A stretch of 64,000 nt of DNA from Chitinolyticbacter albus. GTDB lineage: Bacteria > Pseudomonadota > Gammaproteobacteria > Burkholderiales > Chitinibacteraceae. The DNA lies in NCBI RefSeq assembly GCF_024437655.1, contig NZ_JANBVF010000006.1:62001-126000 (forward strand), in the 5' to 3' direction. Of this stretch, positions 28,465-38,417 are shown in pieces. The position numbers and the translations under genes were made by a program. The notes beneath the pieces are model-generated. The model did no database searches. It had not been told where the DNA came from and saw nothing but the letters and a program-made list of their open reading frames with translations. Position 1 is the stretch's first letter; each line of letters begins with the position of its first letter.

Positions 28465-29327
28465 GTTGCCTCCGGCGCGCCGGAGGGGCGCTTGTAACGG
28501 TTGTAGCTCCATAGGTACTGGGTGGGACACAGCGCAACCAGCGATTCGATATTGGCGTTCAGCAGCGCGGCATCCATTGCCGCATCGCCGCTGAACGCGC
28601 CCTGCATGGCCCGTACGTGCATGCGATAGCCGCGCCCCCAGCCCAACCGTTCGGTGAAGCAGAACAACACCGTCGCCTTGCTCGACATCGCCAGCCGCGC
28701 CAGCAGCGTCATGGTGTACGCCGGCCGGCCGAAGAACGGCGCCCAGACGCCCTCCCCCGCACCCGGCGCCTGATCGGGCAGCATATAGGCGGTCTGGCCC
28801 TGCTTCAGTGTCTTCAAGAGGATGCGCACCCCCTGCGCATTGGCGGGCGCGGCGCGGGCGTTTTCACGATTGCGCGACACCAGCATCAAGGGCTCCAGCC
28901 AGGCGATTTTGGGCGGGCGATACAGCGCGGCAAGCTGGCGTGAAACGCTCATCGCCAGATGCGCGCCGCAGACCTCGATCGCCCCCAGATGCGGCGTGAC
29001 GAAGATGATGGGTTCGGGCTTGGCGAGGGCCGCCTCGACCAGCTCCCAGCCGTCGCGCAGCTTCACCCAGTCGGCCACATGCTGGGCCGGTCGCAACCAG
29101 GCCGGGATGAGTTCCAGGCCGCCGCGGCCATGCGCTGCGATACTCGCGCGCAGCATTCGGCTATAATCGCTGTCGTTTTGCGCAAGCCCGGAGCCACGCA
29201 GGTTCTCGGCCAGGCGGCGGCGATAAGTGGGCGACAACGCCCAGGTCAGCCAGCCCAGGCCAGCACCGGCCGCGTGGAAAAACCACAGCGGCAGCCAGGC
29301 GACGGGTCTCATCAGCGCAACGAGCAT
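28461..29327 (-). CDS. LpxL/HtrB-family lipid A acyltransferase (first copy)
   Basis: A 288-aa homologue of the downstream gene, with N-terminal anchor, HX4E active-site variant in [33 protein letters not shown] and the C-terminal [16 protein letters not shown]. The Glu variant of HX4(D/E) is normal for the family. The pair probably supplies the two late acylations of lipid A, making it a functional companion of the kdsD-lptB block. It is divergent from metK with 81 nt between the starts. Confidence 0.88.
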   Translation of the reverse strand: MLVALMRPVAWLPLWFFHAAGAGLGWLTWALSPTYRRRLAENLRGSGLAQNDSDYSRMLRASIAAHGRGGLELIPAWLRPAQHVADWVKLRDGWELVEAALAKPEPIIFVTPHLGAIEVCGAHLAMSVSRQLAALYRPPKIAWLEPLMLVSRNRENARAAPANAQGVRILLKTLKQGQTAYMLPDQAPGAGEGVWAPFFGRPAYTMTLLARLAMSSKATVLFCFTERLGWGRGYRMHVRAMQGAFSGDAAMDAALLNANIESLVALCPTQYLWSYNRYKRPSGAPEAT

Positions 29328-29408
29328 CAGTTACGTACCAGCGGTAAAGCCCCGATTCTAGCGGCTTTCACCCCGAGCCGACATGGCCGAAACCAGGATT
29401 ATTCCTCG

Positions 29409-30575
<1,167 letters not shown>

Positions 30576-30588
30576 ACAGCGCCGACAA

Positions 30589-30621
30589 CAAAAACGGGAT
30601 GACTGGTTCATCCCGTTTTTG
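30589..30621 (+). terminator. Rho-independent terminator after metK
   Basis: A perfect 14-bp stem, CAAAAACGGGATGA paired with TCATCCCGTTTTTG around CTGGT. The A/T-rich base gives a U-tract on both strands, but the only gene ending here is metK. Confidence 0.9.
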
Positions 30622-30677
30622 CTGTGTGCTCACCGCTCACCCACGGCCCCCATTGCGCAACCATCATTAAGACCATC

Positions 30678-31655
30678 ATGCGCCAACGCCAGAGCAATCA
30701 GAGTCCCGCTGCCCCGACCAGTTCTTATCCGGCGCAAGTCCAAGTCAACATCGTCGAACCAGTAAGCGCCAGATTCTGGCTCATAAGCGCGGGCATCTTG
30801 TTCGCGACGTTTGCGGGCATGGTGTGGCTCGTCTTTACTACTGGCGACGACCCAACCTGGTGGCAGTTCCTGTTCATCATCGGCTGGATGATGACCGCAC
30901 CGATTGCCATTGGCATTGCGCTGCACAAAATCGTTCCGCGTAGACCGAAGCGCTTCAACACGCCTGAGCACTTGGATATAGCGCCTCACGGCATGACCAT
31001 TGGGCAATACTCGAACATCCCGTGGTCTGACGTACTTCAGTGTCACTATCTTCCAGCTTATTCAGGGTACAAGCACACAAGCTCGGAAAAAATCGAGCTG
31101 AGCATCGTCGGCTTGGGCAGCTTTGCTTTGGACCCTGCGTCAAAGAAGCTGCATGAAAAACTCCTCATGTACATGCTATGTGACCCCGAAACTGGCGCGG
31201 CCTTGTACCGAGCTTTCCCTCATTCCGACCCTGACCGCATACCCAGTGTCTGGCTCTGGCTGGGTGCTGCCGTGCTGTTCGGCACCATTTTGAGCTACTG
31301 GCTAGCTCCGGACGAGAATCCGTTGGCGGGTGCCGGCATAGGGTGGGTTTTCTGGATGATCGGCAATTTTGCCCGCGGTGAGTGGCGGCGGACTCACATC
31401 CGCTATCGCGCCTTTTACCTGGACGACGCCGGTCGGCTGCATTGCACGCAAGACAGGGATACGCCAATTTATATCAAGCAGCTGCGCCTGATTTATCCGC
31501 CAGTAGGTGCCGCCTATGTCGCCTTGCAAACCGACCAAGGCTGGTTGTGTGGAGAAGACGAATCCTGGAAGGCGCTGACGGACTTGCTGTGGAAAACGCA
31601 TCCGTGGTGCCAGGCGGATGCGGACACGCGTGAAGCAGGCCGGCGCTACGACTAA
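30678..31655 (+). CDS. Hypothetical multi-pass membrane protein
   Basis: A 325-aa unrecognised protein. Two hydrophobic segments near residues 35-55 and 65-85 (ISAGILFATFAGMVWLVF, then FLFIIGWMMTAPIAIGIAL) and two more near 195-235 suggest four membrane helices, with a cytosolic domain between and after them. Codon use is more relaxed than in its neighbours, with more A/T-ending codons such as cta, tgt and gct, hinting at recent acquisition. Its stop codon interlocks with the convergent speD stop. No function can be assigned. Confidence 0.65.
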   Translation: MRQRQSNQSPAAPTSSYPAQVQVNIVEPVSARFWLISAGILFATFAGMVWLVFTTGDDPTWWQFLFIIGWMMTAPIAIGIALHKIVPRRPKRFNTPEHLDIAPHGMTIGQYSNIPWSDVLQCHYLPAYSGYKHTSSEKIELSIVGLGSFALDPASKKLHEKLLMYMLCDPETGAALYRAFPHSDPDRIPSVWLWLGAAVLFGTILSYWLAPDENPLAGAGIGWVFWMIGNFARGEWRRTHIRYRAFYLDDAGRLHCTQDRDTPIYIKQLRLIYPPVGAAYVALQTDQGWLCGEDESWKALTDLLWKTHPWCQADADTREAGRRYD

Positions 31656-31984
31656 CCGCGTGGCAGCTCGCGCACGTCGCAGCGCTCCGGCGCCAGCGCC
31701 GCTTGCAGTAACGTCACCGCCAGCTCCGGGCGGGCGTCGCCGCACATGAACACGTCGATCGCGGCGTAGCCGTGTTCGGGCCAGGTGTGGATGGAGATAT
31801 GCGATTCCGCAAGCAGCAGCACCCCGGTCACGCCGAGCCCGGGGCCGAAGGGGTGGAAGTGGCCGAACAAACAATGCGCGCCGGCCGCCTCGGCAGCACG
31901 GCGCAGCTGCGCGTCCAGCCAGGCCGGGTCGGTCAGCAGCGCCGGCGCGATGCCGTGGCAATCGGCCAGCAGGTGCCGCCCCAT
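31652..31984 (-). CDS. speD: S-adenosylmethionine decarboxylase proenzyme SpeD
   Basis: Self-processing pyruvoyl enzyme producing decarboxylated SAM, the aminopropyl donor for spermidine synthesis. The 110-aa product has the cleavage/pyruvoyl site Ser61 in LLAESHISIHTWPE and the catalytic Cys in DVFMCGDARPE, so it looks functional. Start ATG 31984 overlaps the preceding small gene's stop (TGATG); a GTG one codon earlier is possible. It is the last gene of a minus-strand operon with DUF350, SPFH and DUF4178 genes, with the aminopropyltransferase divergent at 35152. Confidence 0.93.
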   Translation of the reverse strand: MGRHLLADCHGIAPALLTDPAWLDAQLRRAAEAAGAHCLFGHFHPFGPGLGVTGVLLLAESHISIHTWPEHGYAAIDVFMCGDARPELAVTLLQAALAPERCDVRELPRG

Positions 31985-32145
31985 CACTTGTGCCAGCCCC
32001 CGGATGACCAGCCGCTACCACTGCTGCGGCCAGAGCCCCAACCCCGGCCGCTGCTACTGTTGTCATCGCTCAGGCTCAGATTGATCAGGGTGCAGATGAC
32101 AATCACCACGATGGCGTACAGCGTATAGGCAAAGCGCGACATCAT
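31984..32145 (-). CDS. Small single-pass membrane protein with Gly/Ser/Trp-rich tail
   Basis: A 53-aa protein: one transmembrane helix (residues 7-25, LYAIVVIVICTLINLSL) followed by a tail of repeated Ser-Gly-Trp units (GWGSGRSSGSGWSSGGWHK). ATG 32145 overlaps the upstream stop as ATGA and has GGGAG just before it. Its own stop overlaps speD. Tight coupling on both sides argues that it is a real member of this cluster. It matches no family that I recognise. Confidence 0.65.
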   Translation of the reverse strand: MMSRFAYTLYAIVVIVICTLINLSLSDDNSSSGRGWGSGRSSGSGWSSGGWHK

Positions 32146-33605
32146 TGCTCCCGAAGGCTGGGCCACCACAACGCAAGCGCAGCAATCAGCGTGACAAAGA
32201 ACACCGAGCCATCCAGGCCCGAAATAAACCAGATCGGCACATTCAGCACCAGCAACAGCGTGATGAAGGGCGTCAGCAACGAGCCGCCCTCGCTGGTGCT
32301 TCTCAACGAGGTTTCATTCTTCAGCACCTGTGGTCGCGCGCTCGCGGCAGCCGGCGCCATGCGCTTGAACCAGCGCAATACCGCCCCCTGATCGACCCGC
32401 TGGCTACGCGACCACACCACTTCGTTGCCACTGGTCTCGCAGCTCAGTACCGTACCATTGCCGCTGTAATCGCTGACTGCCACGCGATCACCGACCCGGG
32501 CACGCCAGTTGAACGCGCCGGCCGCATGCACCACCGTGCTGGAATAGCTGTACAGTGGCACATAGCGCTGATTCTTCAGCTTCACCGCATGGCCATCCAC
32601 ATCCGGCCAGTGATCGAGCAGTTGCACCCGGCTCCAGCCCTGCTCGGACTCCACCAGCCAGAAAAAACCGGCCGTAGGATGGAACAGCAGGTATTCGAAC
32701 CAGCGCTCGCCCTCGCCATCCTGGCATTGCAAACGGCCGATGATGGTCCAGCGCCGCCCGTCTATGGTGCCGGTCTCGCCCAGCGCCAGCGCGCTCTTTA
32801 CCGCAGCCAGCTGCTGGCCCTGAGCCACCACCTGGGCGGTATCGGCGCTGCAGTCGACGACCGCTGCGCAGGCCGGACACACCAGCTGCGTGGCAAGGCC
32901 GCTCGGGTAGGAAAGCGCGCTGCCGCAGGCCGGACACGCCAGCTGGACGACACTGCCGCGCATGCGGCCGGTGGCGGCGACAATGGCGTCGTCCTCGCGC
33001 AGCAACTGGCAGCGCAAATCTTCCAGCCGCACCGCCTGCCCCAGGTAGACGCGCACCGGTGTTTCGGAATAATCCAGCGTCAGAAACTGCTCGGCGGCGC
33101 GCCAGTCGCCCACCCGGGCCTGCCAGCCCGCGCCGACCACAAAGGGCAGCTCACCCTCGCCCCCGGTGCATTGCGCCTCACGCTTGTCGGCCAGCCTGAA
33201 CGCTTGGCCTTGATGGCGCCACGGCATGTCTGGCTGCAGCTTGTCGAACAACGGCGGCTGCTCTGCCAAGCCGGCATCGACGGTGAACACATACAGCCCG
33301 TTCGATTCGGACAGCCAGCCCGCAGCGCCATCGTCGAACAGCGCATACCACTCGTTCCAGAAGCCCGCGTCATAGCGCAGCTGGATGCGGCCGAGCACGG
33401 TGAACGCCTTGCCCTGCCACAGCCCGGAGGTACCGAGCTGGATGCGACTGTAATCCTCGATCACCGCCGACATCTTGCCCTGTTCGCGCACCGACTCGGC
33501 ATCGCGCACCAGCGTGCCACGGCAATACTCGCAGACCGCCATCACCGAGGCGGCGGAACGGAAGGCGACTTCGGCGCCGCAGCTGGGGCAGGCGGTGCGA
33601 TACAT
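32142..33605 (-). CDS. Double DUF4178 protein with two zinc ribbons and C-terminal membrane helices
   Basis: A 487-aa protein built as a duplication. Each half opens with a zinc ribbon (CPSCG..CEYC near residue 8, and CPACG..CPAC near residue 225). Each ribbon is followed by a DUF4178 beta domain, with typical stretches GKAFTVLGRIQLRYDAGFWN and RRWTIIGRLQ. Two hydrophobic helices close the protein (PFITLLLVLNVPIWFISGL, VFFVTLIAALALWW). DUF4178 proteins recur beside DUF350, SPFH and SpeE-like genes. The start overlaps the SPFH stop and the end overlaps the small membrane gene, so the operon is tightly coupled. Biochemical role unknown. Confidence 0.82.
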   Translation of the reverse strand: MYRTACPSCGAEVAFRSAASVMAVCEYCRGTLVRDAESVREQGKMSAVIEDYSRIQLGTSGLWQGKAFTVLGRIQLRYDAGFWNEWYALFDDGAAGWLSESNGLYVFTVDAGLAEQPPLFDKLQPDMPWRHQGQAFRLADKREAQCTGGEGELPFVVGAGWQARVGDWRAAEQFLTLDYSETPVRVYLGQAVRLEDLRCQLLREDDAIVAATGRMRGSVVQLACPACGSALSYPSGLATQLVCPACAAVVDCSADTAQVVAQGQQLAAVKSALALGETGTIDGRRWTIIGRLQCQDGEGERWFEYLLFHPTAGFFWLVESEQGWSRVQLLDHWPDVDGHAVKLKNQRYVPLYSYSSTVVHAAGAFNWRARVGDRVAVSDYSGNGTVLSCETSGNEVVWSRSQRVDQGAVLRWFKRMAPAAASARPQVLKNETSLRSTSEGGSLLTPFITLLLVLNVPIWFISGLDGSVFFVTLIAALALWWPSLREQ

Positions 33606-34651
33606 CAGCCGATCAGCTTCTTCAGCACTTCGGCCTTGGCCGTGTCGTAGTCCACCTGGGTGATCAGCCCCTGATCGAGCAGACCCTTGAGCTGGGCCAG
33701 CTTGGCCTGCAAGGGATCGGCAGCCACCGGCTCGACAGCCGGTGCGATGGCCGCTGGCACCGAGGCAGCCGCGCCCGCTTGCGCCGGAGCGATGGCGCCC
33801 AGCATGGCGCCGCTCATCACCTGGCCAAAGCCGACGCCGGCAGCAAGCCCGGCGCCGAGGCCAGCGAGGCCGCCTTCGTTCTGCGCGGCCAGCGGAATGC
33901 TTTGCGCGGTCTGGTACTGGGTGTACTTCTGCATGTCGCCGACCATGCCCATGCTGATCCGGGTATCGATGGCTTTTTGCAGCTCCTCGGGCAAGGAGAT
34001 GTTCTCGACCGCGAAATTGTCGAGCGCGAGGCCGTATTGCTCGAAGGTGGGCTTAAGCACCTCGGCGATCTTCTGCCCCATCAGCGCCTGATTGGCCGCC
34101 ATGTCGAGAAAGGGCACGCCGGCGCCGGCAATGGCGCTGGTCATCGCCGAGACCACCAGGTTGCGCAGCTGCAGCTCCAGATCATCACGGGTATAGAGCT
34201 CGCGGGTGCCGCTGATCTCGGTGAAGAAGCGTTGCGGATCGGTCAGCTTGTACGAATACACGCCAAAGGCGCGCATGCGCACCATGCCGAAATCGGCGTC
34301 GCGCAGCGTGATCGGCTGCGGCGTGCCCCATTTGCGGCCAAGCTGGGTGCGGGTACTGAAGAAGTAGACGTCGCTCTTGAAGGGCGATTCGAACAGCTTG
34401 TCCCAGTTCTTCAGGTAGGTGAGTACCGGCAGCGTCTGGGTGGTGAGCTTGTGCATGCCTGGCTGGAACACGTCGGCGATCTTGCCTTCGTTGACGAACA
34501 CCGCCAGCTGCGATTCGCGCACGGTGAGGCTGGCGCCGTACTGGATTTCGAAGTCCGCCATCGGGTAGCGCCAAGCCAGCACGCCGTCCTCATCCTCGTT
34601 CCACTGCAGGATGTCGATAAACTGCTTCTTGATGAAATCACCGAGTCCCAT
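33605..34651 (-). CDS. SPFH-domain protein with C-terminal SHOCT
   Basis: A 348-aa cytosolic SPFH (stomatin/prohibitin/flotillin) protein of the type sometimes named virion-core-like. The SPFH core spans roughly residues 30-250 (for example GMHKLTTQTLPVLTYLKNW), then a Gly/Ala-rich linker. A SHOCT-like C-terminal motif follows at about 312-348 (KLAQLKGLLDQGLITQVDYD). There is no transmembrane helix, so membrane association would be peripheral or through partners. GAGGAG precedes ATG 34651. It is the second gene of the DUF350-led operon and may scaffold membrane microdomains. Confidence 0.86.
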   Translation of the reverse strand: MGLGDFIKKQFIDILQWNEDEDGVLAWRYPMADFEIQYGASLTVRESQLAVFVNEGKIADVFQPGMHKLTTQTLPVLTYLKNWDKLFESPFKSDVYFFSTRTQLGRKWGTPQPITLRDADFGMVRMRAFGVYSYKLTDPQRFFTEISGTRELYTRDDLELQLRNLVVSAMTSAIAGAGVPFLDMAANQALMGQKIAEVLKPTFEQYGLALDNFAVENISLPEELQKAIDTRISMGMVGDMQKYTQYQTAQSIPLAAQNEGGLAGLGAGLAAGVGFGQVMSGAMLGAIAPAQAGAAASVPAAIAPAVEPVAADPLQAKLAQLKGLLDQGLITQVDYDTAKAEVLKKLIG

Positions 34652-34687
34652 ACGGGCATCTCCTCGTGGTGGCCGTCGCCGGCCGGA

Positions 34688-35074
34688 TCAGGACAGACAA
34701 GCGGCGTTGATGACGCCGACGGTGAGCGACACCGTGCCCATCAGCGCGCCCATGGCCACATTGTTGTCGGCCAGCGCATCGTTCATATGCGGCATCAGCC
34801 GGGACAGCAGCGCGTACGCCGCCACCTGCACCACCAGCGCGCTGACGGCCCACAGCAGATACATCGGGTAGGTCGCATGGAAGATGATGCTGGCCGCCAG
34901 CGTCAGCGCGAAGCCGAGCAAGGCGCCACTGAACGACAGCGCCGCGGCGACCTTACCGTCGCGGATCAGGCCGAGCTCGGCAAAGGGCGTTATCCGCAGA
35001 TAGATAAAGGCAAAGCCGCCGAGCAACACCAGGCTGGTCAGCAGATAGATGAAATAGCCGTACACCGGTAGCAT
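34688..35074 (-). CDS. DUF350 (YjfL-like) integral membrane protein
   Basis: A 128-aa protein with four predicted helices in two similar halves, typical of DUF350. Helix stretches are YFIYLLTSLVLLGGFAFIYL, AALSFSGALLGFALTLAAS, YLLWAVSALVVQVAAYALL and the C-terminal VAMGALMGTVSLTVGVINA. AAGGAAGG precedes ATG 35074. It leads the minus-strand operon and is divergent from the speE-like gene with a 77-nt gap. E. coli YjfL belongs to the same family, in a cluster that also carries a polyamine-related ligase-like gene. Confidence 0.85.
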   Translation of the reverse strand: MLPVYGYFIYLLTSLVLLGGFAFIYLRITPFAELGLIRDGKVAAALSFSGALLGFALTLAASIIFHATYPMYLLWAVSALVVQVAAYALLSRLMPHMNDALADNNVAMGALMGTVSLTVGVINAACLS

Positions 35075-35151
35075 GCAGCCTTCCTTGCGCAAGCAGTTGT
35101 AAGGTCGACGGAATTTTACAGCAGATTAAAGTTATCGTTCTGGATAAAGCG

Positions 35152-36660
35152 TTGGATCGTATCCTTATTGTTTCAGTCTTCGTCGTTGCCTCGTGCGGGC
35201 TCGCCTATGAGCTGATCTGTGGCGCGCTCGCCAGCTATCTGCTTGGCGATTCCGTACTGCAGTTCTCCAGCATCATCGGCGCTTACTTGTTCGCCATGGG
35301 CATCGGCTCACATCTGTCGAAATACGTGCGCGACGAAGACGTGCTGCCGCGCTTTATCGACATCGAACTGCTGGTCGGGCTGATCGGCGGGCTGTCGGCC
35401 ACGTTGCTGTTCCTGGTTTACGGCTGGCTGGCTGCGCCGTTCCGTACCGTGCTCTACGCACTGGTGGTGGTGGTCGGCATCCTCGTCGGCATGGAGATCC
35501 CGCTGGTGATGCGGGTGATGAACGCGCGCAAGGCCGAGTTCAACGAGCTGGTCTCGCGCGTGCTCACTTTCGACTACATGGGTGCGCTGGCGGTCTCGCT
35601 GCTGTTTCCGCTGGTGCTGGCGCCCAAGCTTGGCCTTGCGCGCACGGGGCTGTTGTTCGGGCTGATGAATGCCGCGGTGGCCGTGTGGACCGCCTGGTCG
35701 TTCCGTGCCGAATTGCCGCGCCTTAAGGCATCCGTGCGCCGCGCCGTCGTGGTGCTGGTGCTGCTCGTTGCCGGAATGGGGCTGTCCGACAAGCTCAATA
35801 CCTGGGCCGAACAAGGCATCTTCGGCGACGAGATCATCCACGCGCAGACCACGCCCTACCAGCGGCTGGTGGTCACGCGCTGGCACGACGACACCCGGCT
35901 CTACATCAACGGCAACCTGCAGTTCTCCAGCCGCGACGAGCACCGCTACCACGAAGCGCTGATCCACCCCGCGATGCAGACGCTGCCCTGGGCGCGCCAC
36001 GTGCTGGTGCTCGGCGGCGGCGATGGCCTGGCGGTGCGCGAACTCTTGAAGTACCGCCATCTCCAATCGATCACGCTGGTCGACCTCGACCCGGCGATGA
36101 CCCGGTTGTTCTCCACCGCCGAAGCGCTGACCGCGCTGAACCAGGGTTCGCTCAAGGACAAACGCGTCCAGGTGATCAACGACGATGCCGGTCGCTGGAT
36201 AGAAACAGCGGGCCGCAGCTTCGACGCCATCTTCATCGACCTGCCCGATCCGTCGAACTTTGGCCTCGGCAAGCTCTACTCCGAGCCGTTCTACCGCCGC
36301 ATCGCCCACCAGCTGGCCGAACACGGGCTGGTGGTGGTGCAGTCCACCTCGCCCTACTTCGCACCCAAGAGCTACTGGTGCATCGATGCCACCTTGCGCG
36401 AGGCAGGCCTCACCACCTGGCCGTACCACGCCTATGTGCCGTCGTTCGGCGAATGGGGTTTCATCATCGCCGGCAAGGCAGCGCGCTTTATGCCGCCGAC
36501 CCGCTACGACGTACCCATGCGCTTCCTCGACGGCCCCGCCACCGCGCTGATGTTCCAGTTTCCGCCGGATATGCAGCGCGTGGTCGTCGAGCCCAACCGC
36601 CTGAACACCCAGTCGCTCGTGCATTATTTCGAGCAGGACTGGGGCAATGTGATCCGCTGA
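35152..36660 (+). CDS. speE: Polyamine aminopropyltransferase with N-terminal membrane domain
   Basis: A 502-aa fusion: seven or so hydrophobic helices in residues 1-210, then a spermidine-synthase fold. The catalytic part has YQRLVVTRWHDDTRLYINGN, the SAM-type loop VLVLGGGDGLAVREL (about 284) and IDLPDPSNFGLGKLY. It would transfer aminopropyl groups from decarboxylated SAM (SpeD at 31652) to a polyamine acceptor at the membrane. Soluble SpeE lacks the membrane part. Start is TTG 35152; no ATG is available upstream. The stop overlaps the FAD gene start (TGATG). Acceptor specificity is unknown. Confidence 0.9.
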   Translation: MDRILIVSVFVVASCGLAYELICGALASYLLGDSVLQFSSIIGAYLFAMGIGSHLSKYVRDEDVLPRFIDIELLVGLIGGLSATLLFLVYGWLAAPFRTVLYALVVVVGILVGMEIPLVMRVMNARKAEFNELVSRVLTFDYMGALAVSLLFPLVLAPKLGLARTGLLFGLMNAAVAVWTAWSFRAELPRLKASVRRAVVVLVLLVAGMGLSDKLNTWAEQGIFGDEIIHAQTTPYQRLVVTRWHDDTRLYINGNLQFSSRDEHRYHEALIHPAMQTLPWARHVLVLGGGDGLAVRELLKYRHLQSITLVDLDPAMTRLFSTAEALTALNQGSLKDKRVQVINDDAGRWIETAGRSFDAIFIDLPDPSNFGLGKLYSEPFYRRIAHQLAEHGLVVVQSTSPYFAPKSYWCIDATLREAGLTTWPYHAYVPSFGEWGFIIAGKAARFMPPTRYDVPMRFLDGPATALMFQFPPDMQRVVVEPNRLNTQSLVHYFEQDWGNVIR

Positions 36661-38228
36661 TGGATAGGCGCGGTTTCCTCGCCGCTTCCGGCCTGATGCT
36701 GGTCGGCTGCTCGCGGCTGGCGCGCCACGGCACGCCCATCGAGCTCTACGCACCGGGCCTTGCCGCCGGCCACGCGTTGCGCGGCCACCCTGCGCTGCCA
36801 GTCCCGAGCGCAACCCTGCAGGTGGATACCGTCATCGTCGGCAGCGGCGTTGCCGGGCTCAGTGCCGGCTGGCAACTGGCCCGCGCCGGTTTCAAGGACT
36901 TCCTCGTGCTGTCCGGCCCCGAACTCTATGGCAACGCGGCAGCCGGCGAGGCCAGTGGGCTCGTCTATCCACGCGGCGCCCACTACCTGCCGCTGCCCTC
37001 GTCCGAATCGGGCCATATCCGCGAGCTGCTCTACGACGCAGGGCTGCTCGACGGTATGCGCTACGACGAAGCCGCCCTGATCCACGCACCGCAGGAACGC
37101 CTCTGGATAGGGGGACGCTGGCAGGAAGGGTTGATGCCCGAACACGGCGTCGCGCCCCATGAGCGCGCCGAGCAGGCCCGCTTTCTTGCCCATATGCATC
37201 AGCTGGCCAACACCCGCGGCAACGATGGCCGGCGCGTGTTCGCGCTGCCAATTGCCGCCGCCTCATCCGATCCGGCCTGGCGCGCACTCGATCGCATCAA
37301 CTTCGCCCAGTGGCTGGACCGCGAGGGCTATCACGCGCCCAGCCTGCGCTGGTACCTCGATTACTGCTGCCAGGACGACTACGGCATAGCCCTGGCCGAC
37401 ACCTCCGCCTGGGCCGGTCTGCACTACTTCGCCAGCCGCAACGGCCAGGCCAGCAATGCGGACGAACACGCGGTGCTGACTTGGCCCGACGGGCTCAACC
37501 CCTTGGCCCGCCATATGGCGCAGCGCGTCGGCGCGGACCGCCTGCGTGCCGGCCATGCACTGCGCATCGATACCGGCGCCCATGGCGCCGTCGTCCTCGC
37601 GCAACTGGGCAAGCGCACGGTCGAGATCCGTGCCCGCCGCGTGATCTGCGCCATGCCGCTGCACGTGGCGGCACACGTCGTCACCGATCTCGCCGCCCTG
37701 GGTTACGACGCGACGCTGCACCGGCAACACCATGCGCCCTGGCTGGTGGCCAATGTGCTGCTCGATCGCTTCCCGACCGAGGCGGCCGGCGCGCCGCTGT
37801 CGTGGGATAACGTGGTCTATCGCGGCCGCAGCCTCGGCTACGTCGTCTCCTCCCACCAGCTGATCCGTGCGGCACGGCCCGAACGCACCGTCTTCACCGC
37901 CTACCAAACTTTGCCCGGCATGGCTGCGGCGGCAAGCCGGCAACACATGCTGGCGCAGGATGCCGAGACGCTGTTCGCCGACATCGCTGCAGACCTCGAT
38001 ACCGTTTACGACTGGCGCTGGGCACGCCATGCCAGCCATGTCGAGCTGACGCTGCGTGGCCACGCCATGACTTCGCCCACCCCAGGCTTTCTCGACAACG
38101 CCGGGCTCGCGGCGCTGCGCCAGCTGGACGGGCCGCTGCTGTTCGCCCACAGCGATCTCTCCGGCTTCTCGGTCTTCGAAGAGGCCGCCTGGTGGGGCGT
38201 GCAGGCCGCGCACAAGATCCTGGGCTAA
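36660..38228 (+). CDS. Tat-exported lipoprotein FAD-dependent oxidoreductase
   Basis: A 522-aa flavoprotein with an amine-oxidase/protoporphyrinogen-oxidase-type fold. The N-terminus has a twin-arginine motif (DRRGFLA) followed directly by a lipobox LVGC (Cys17), so it is probably exported folded with FAD and lipidated. The Rossmann motif is VIVGSGVAGLSAGW (61-66 for GSGVAG). The C-terminal FAD contact region resembles FAHSDLSGFSVFEEA. Coupling to the aminopropyltransferase (TGATG) suggests a substrate linked to polyamines, for example periplasmic amine oxidation; this is inference. Confidence 0.82.
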   Translation: MDRRGFLAASGLMLVGCSRLARHGTPIELYAPGLAAGHALRGHPALPVPSATLQVDTVIVGSGVAGLSAGWQLARAGFKDFLVLSGPELYGNAAAGEASGLVYPRGAHYLPLPSSESGHIRELLYDAGLLDGMRYDEAALIHAPQERLWIGGRWQEGLMPEHGVAPHERAEQARFLAHMHQLANTRGNDGRRVFALPIAAASSDPAWRALDRINFAQWLDREGYHAPSLRWYLDYCCQDDYGIALADTSAWAGLHYFASRNGQASNADEHAVLTWPDGLNPLARHMAQRVGADRLRAGHALRIDTGAHGAVVLAQLGKRTVEIRARRVICAMPLHVAAHVVTDLAALGYDATLHRQHHAPWLVANVLLDRFPTEAAGAPLSWDNVVYRGRSLGYVVSSHQLIRAARPERTVFTAYQTLPGMAAAASRQHMLAQDAETLFADIAADLDTVYDWRWARHASHVELTLRGHAMTSPTPGFLDNAGLAALRQLDGPLLFAHSDLSGFSVFEEAAWWGVQAAHKILG

Positions 38229-38315
38229 CCGCGGCTCTGCCGATGTCGCATTCACTAGTCGTACGCCATGGACAGCCGGCTCCCGCAGGAGGTCCGCTTT
38301 ATCGCTTTTAAGGGC

Positions 38316-38376
38316 GTTTCGCGCTTCTTGCCAGAACCGCTGCGTTAGGGTTTATTTGCCGCTCCAAGCGCGAAAC
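38316..38376 (+). promoter_or_regulatory. Promoter within an inverted repeat before the rhodanese gene
   Basis: TTGCCA (38328-38333), a 17-nt spacer and TTTATT (38351-38356) form a plausible sigma-70 promoter. It is bracketed by a perfect 11-bp inverted repeat GTTTCGCGCTT (38316-38326) and AAGCGCGAAAC (38366-38376), a candidate operator. The rest of 38229-38417 shows nothing else. Confidence 0.4.
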
Positions 38377-38417
38377 GGCCGCTTGCGGCACAATCCTGCC
38401 TTCGAGAAAGGACCGAC

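Noticed and set aside
29328-29408. SAM riboswitch before metK
   Set aside because: The 81-nt divergent region shows no SAM aptamer core and is too short for one plus an expression platform.
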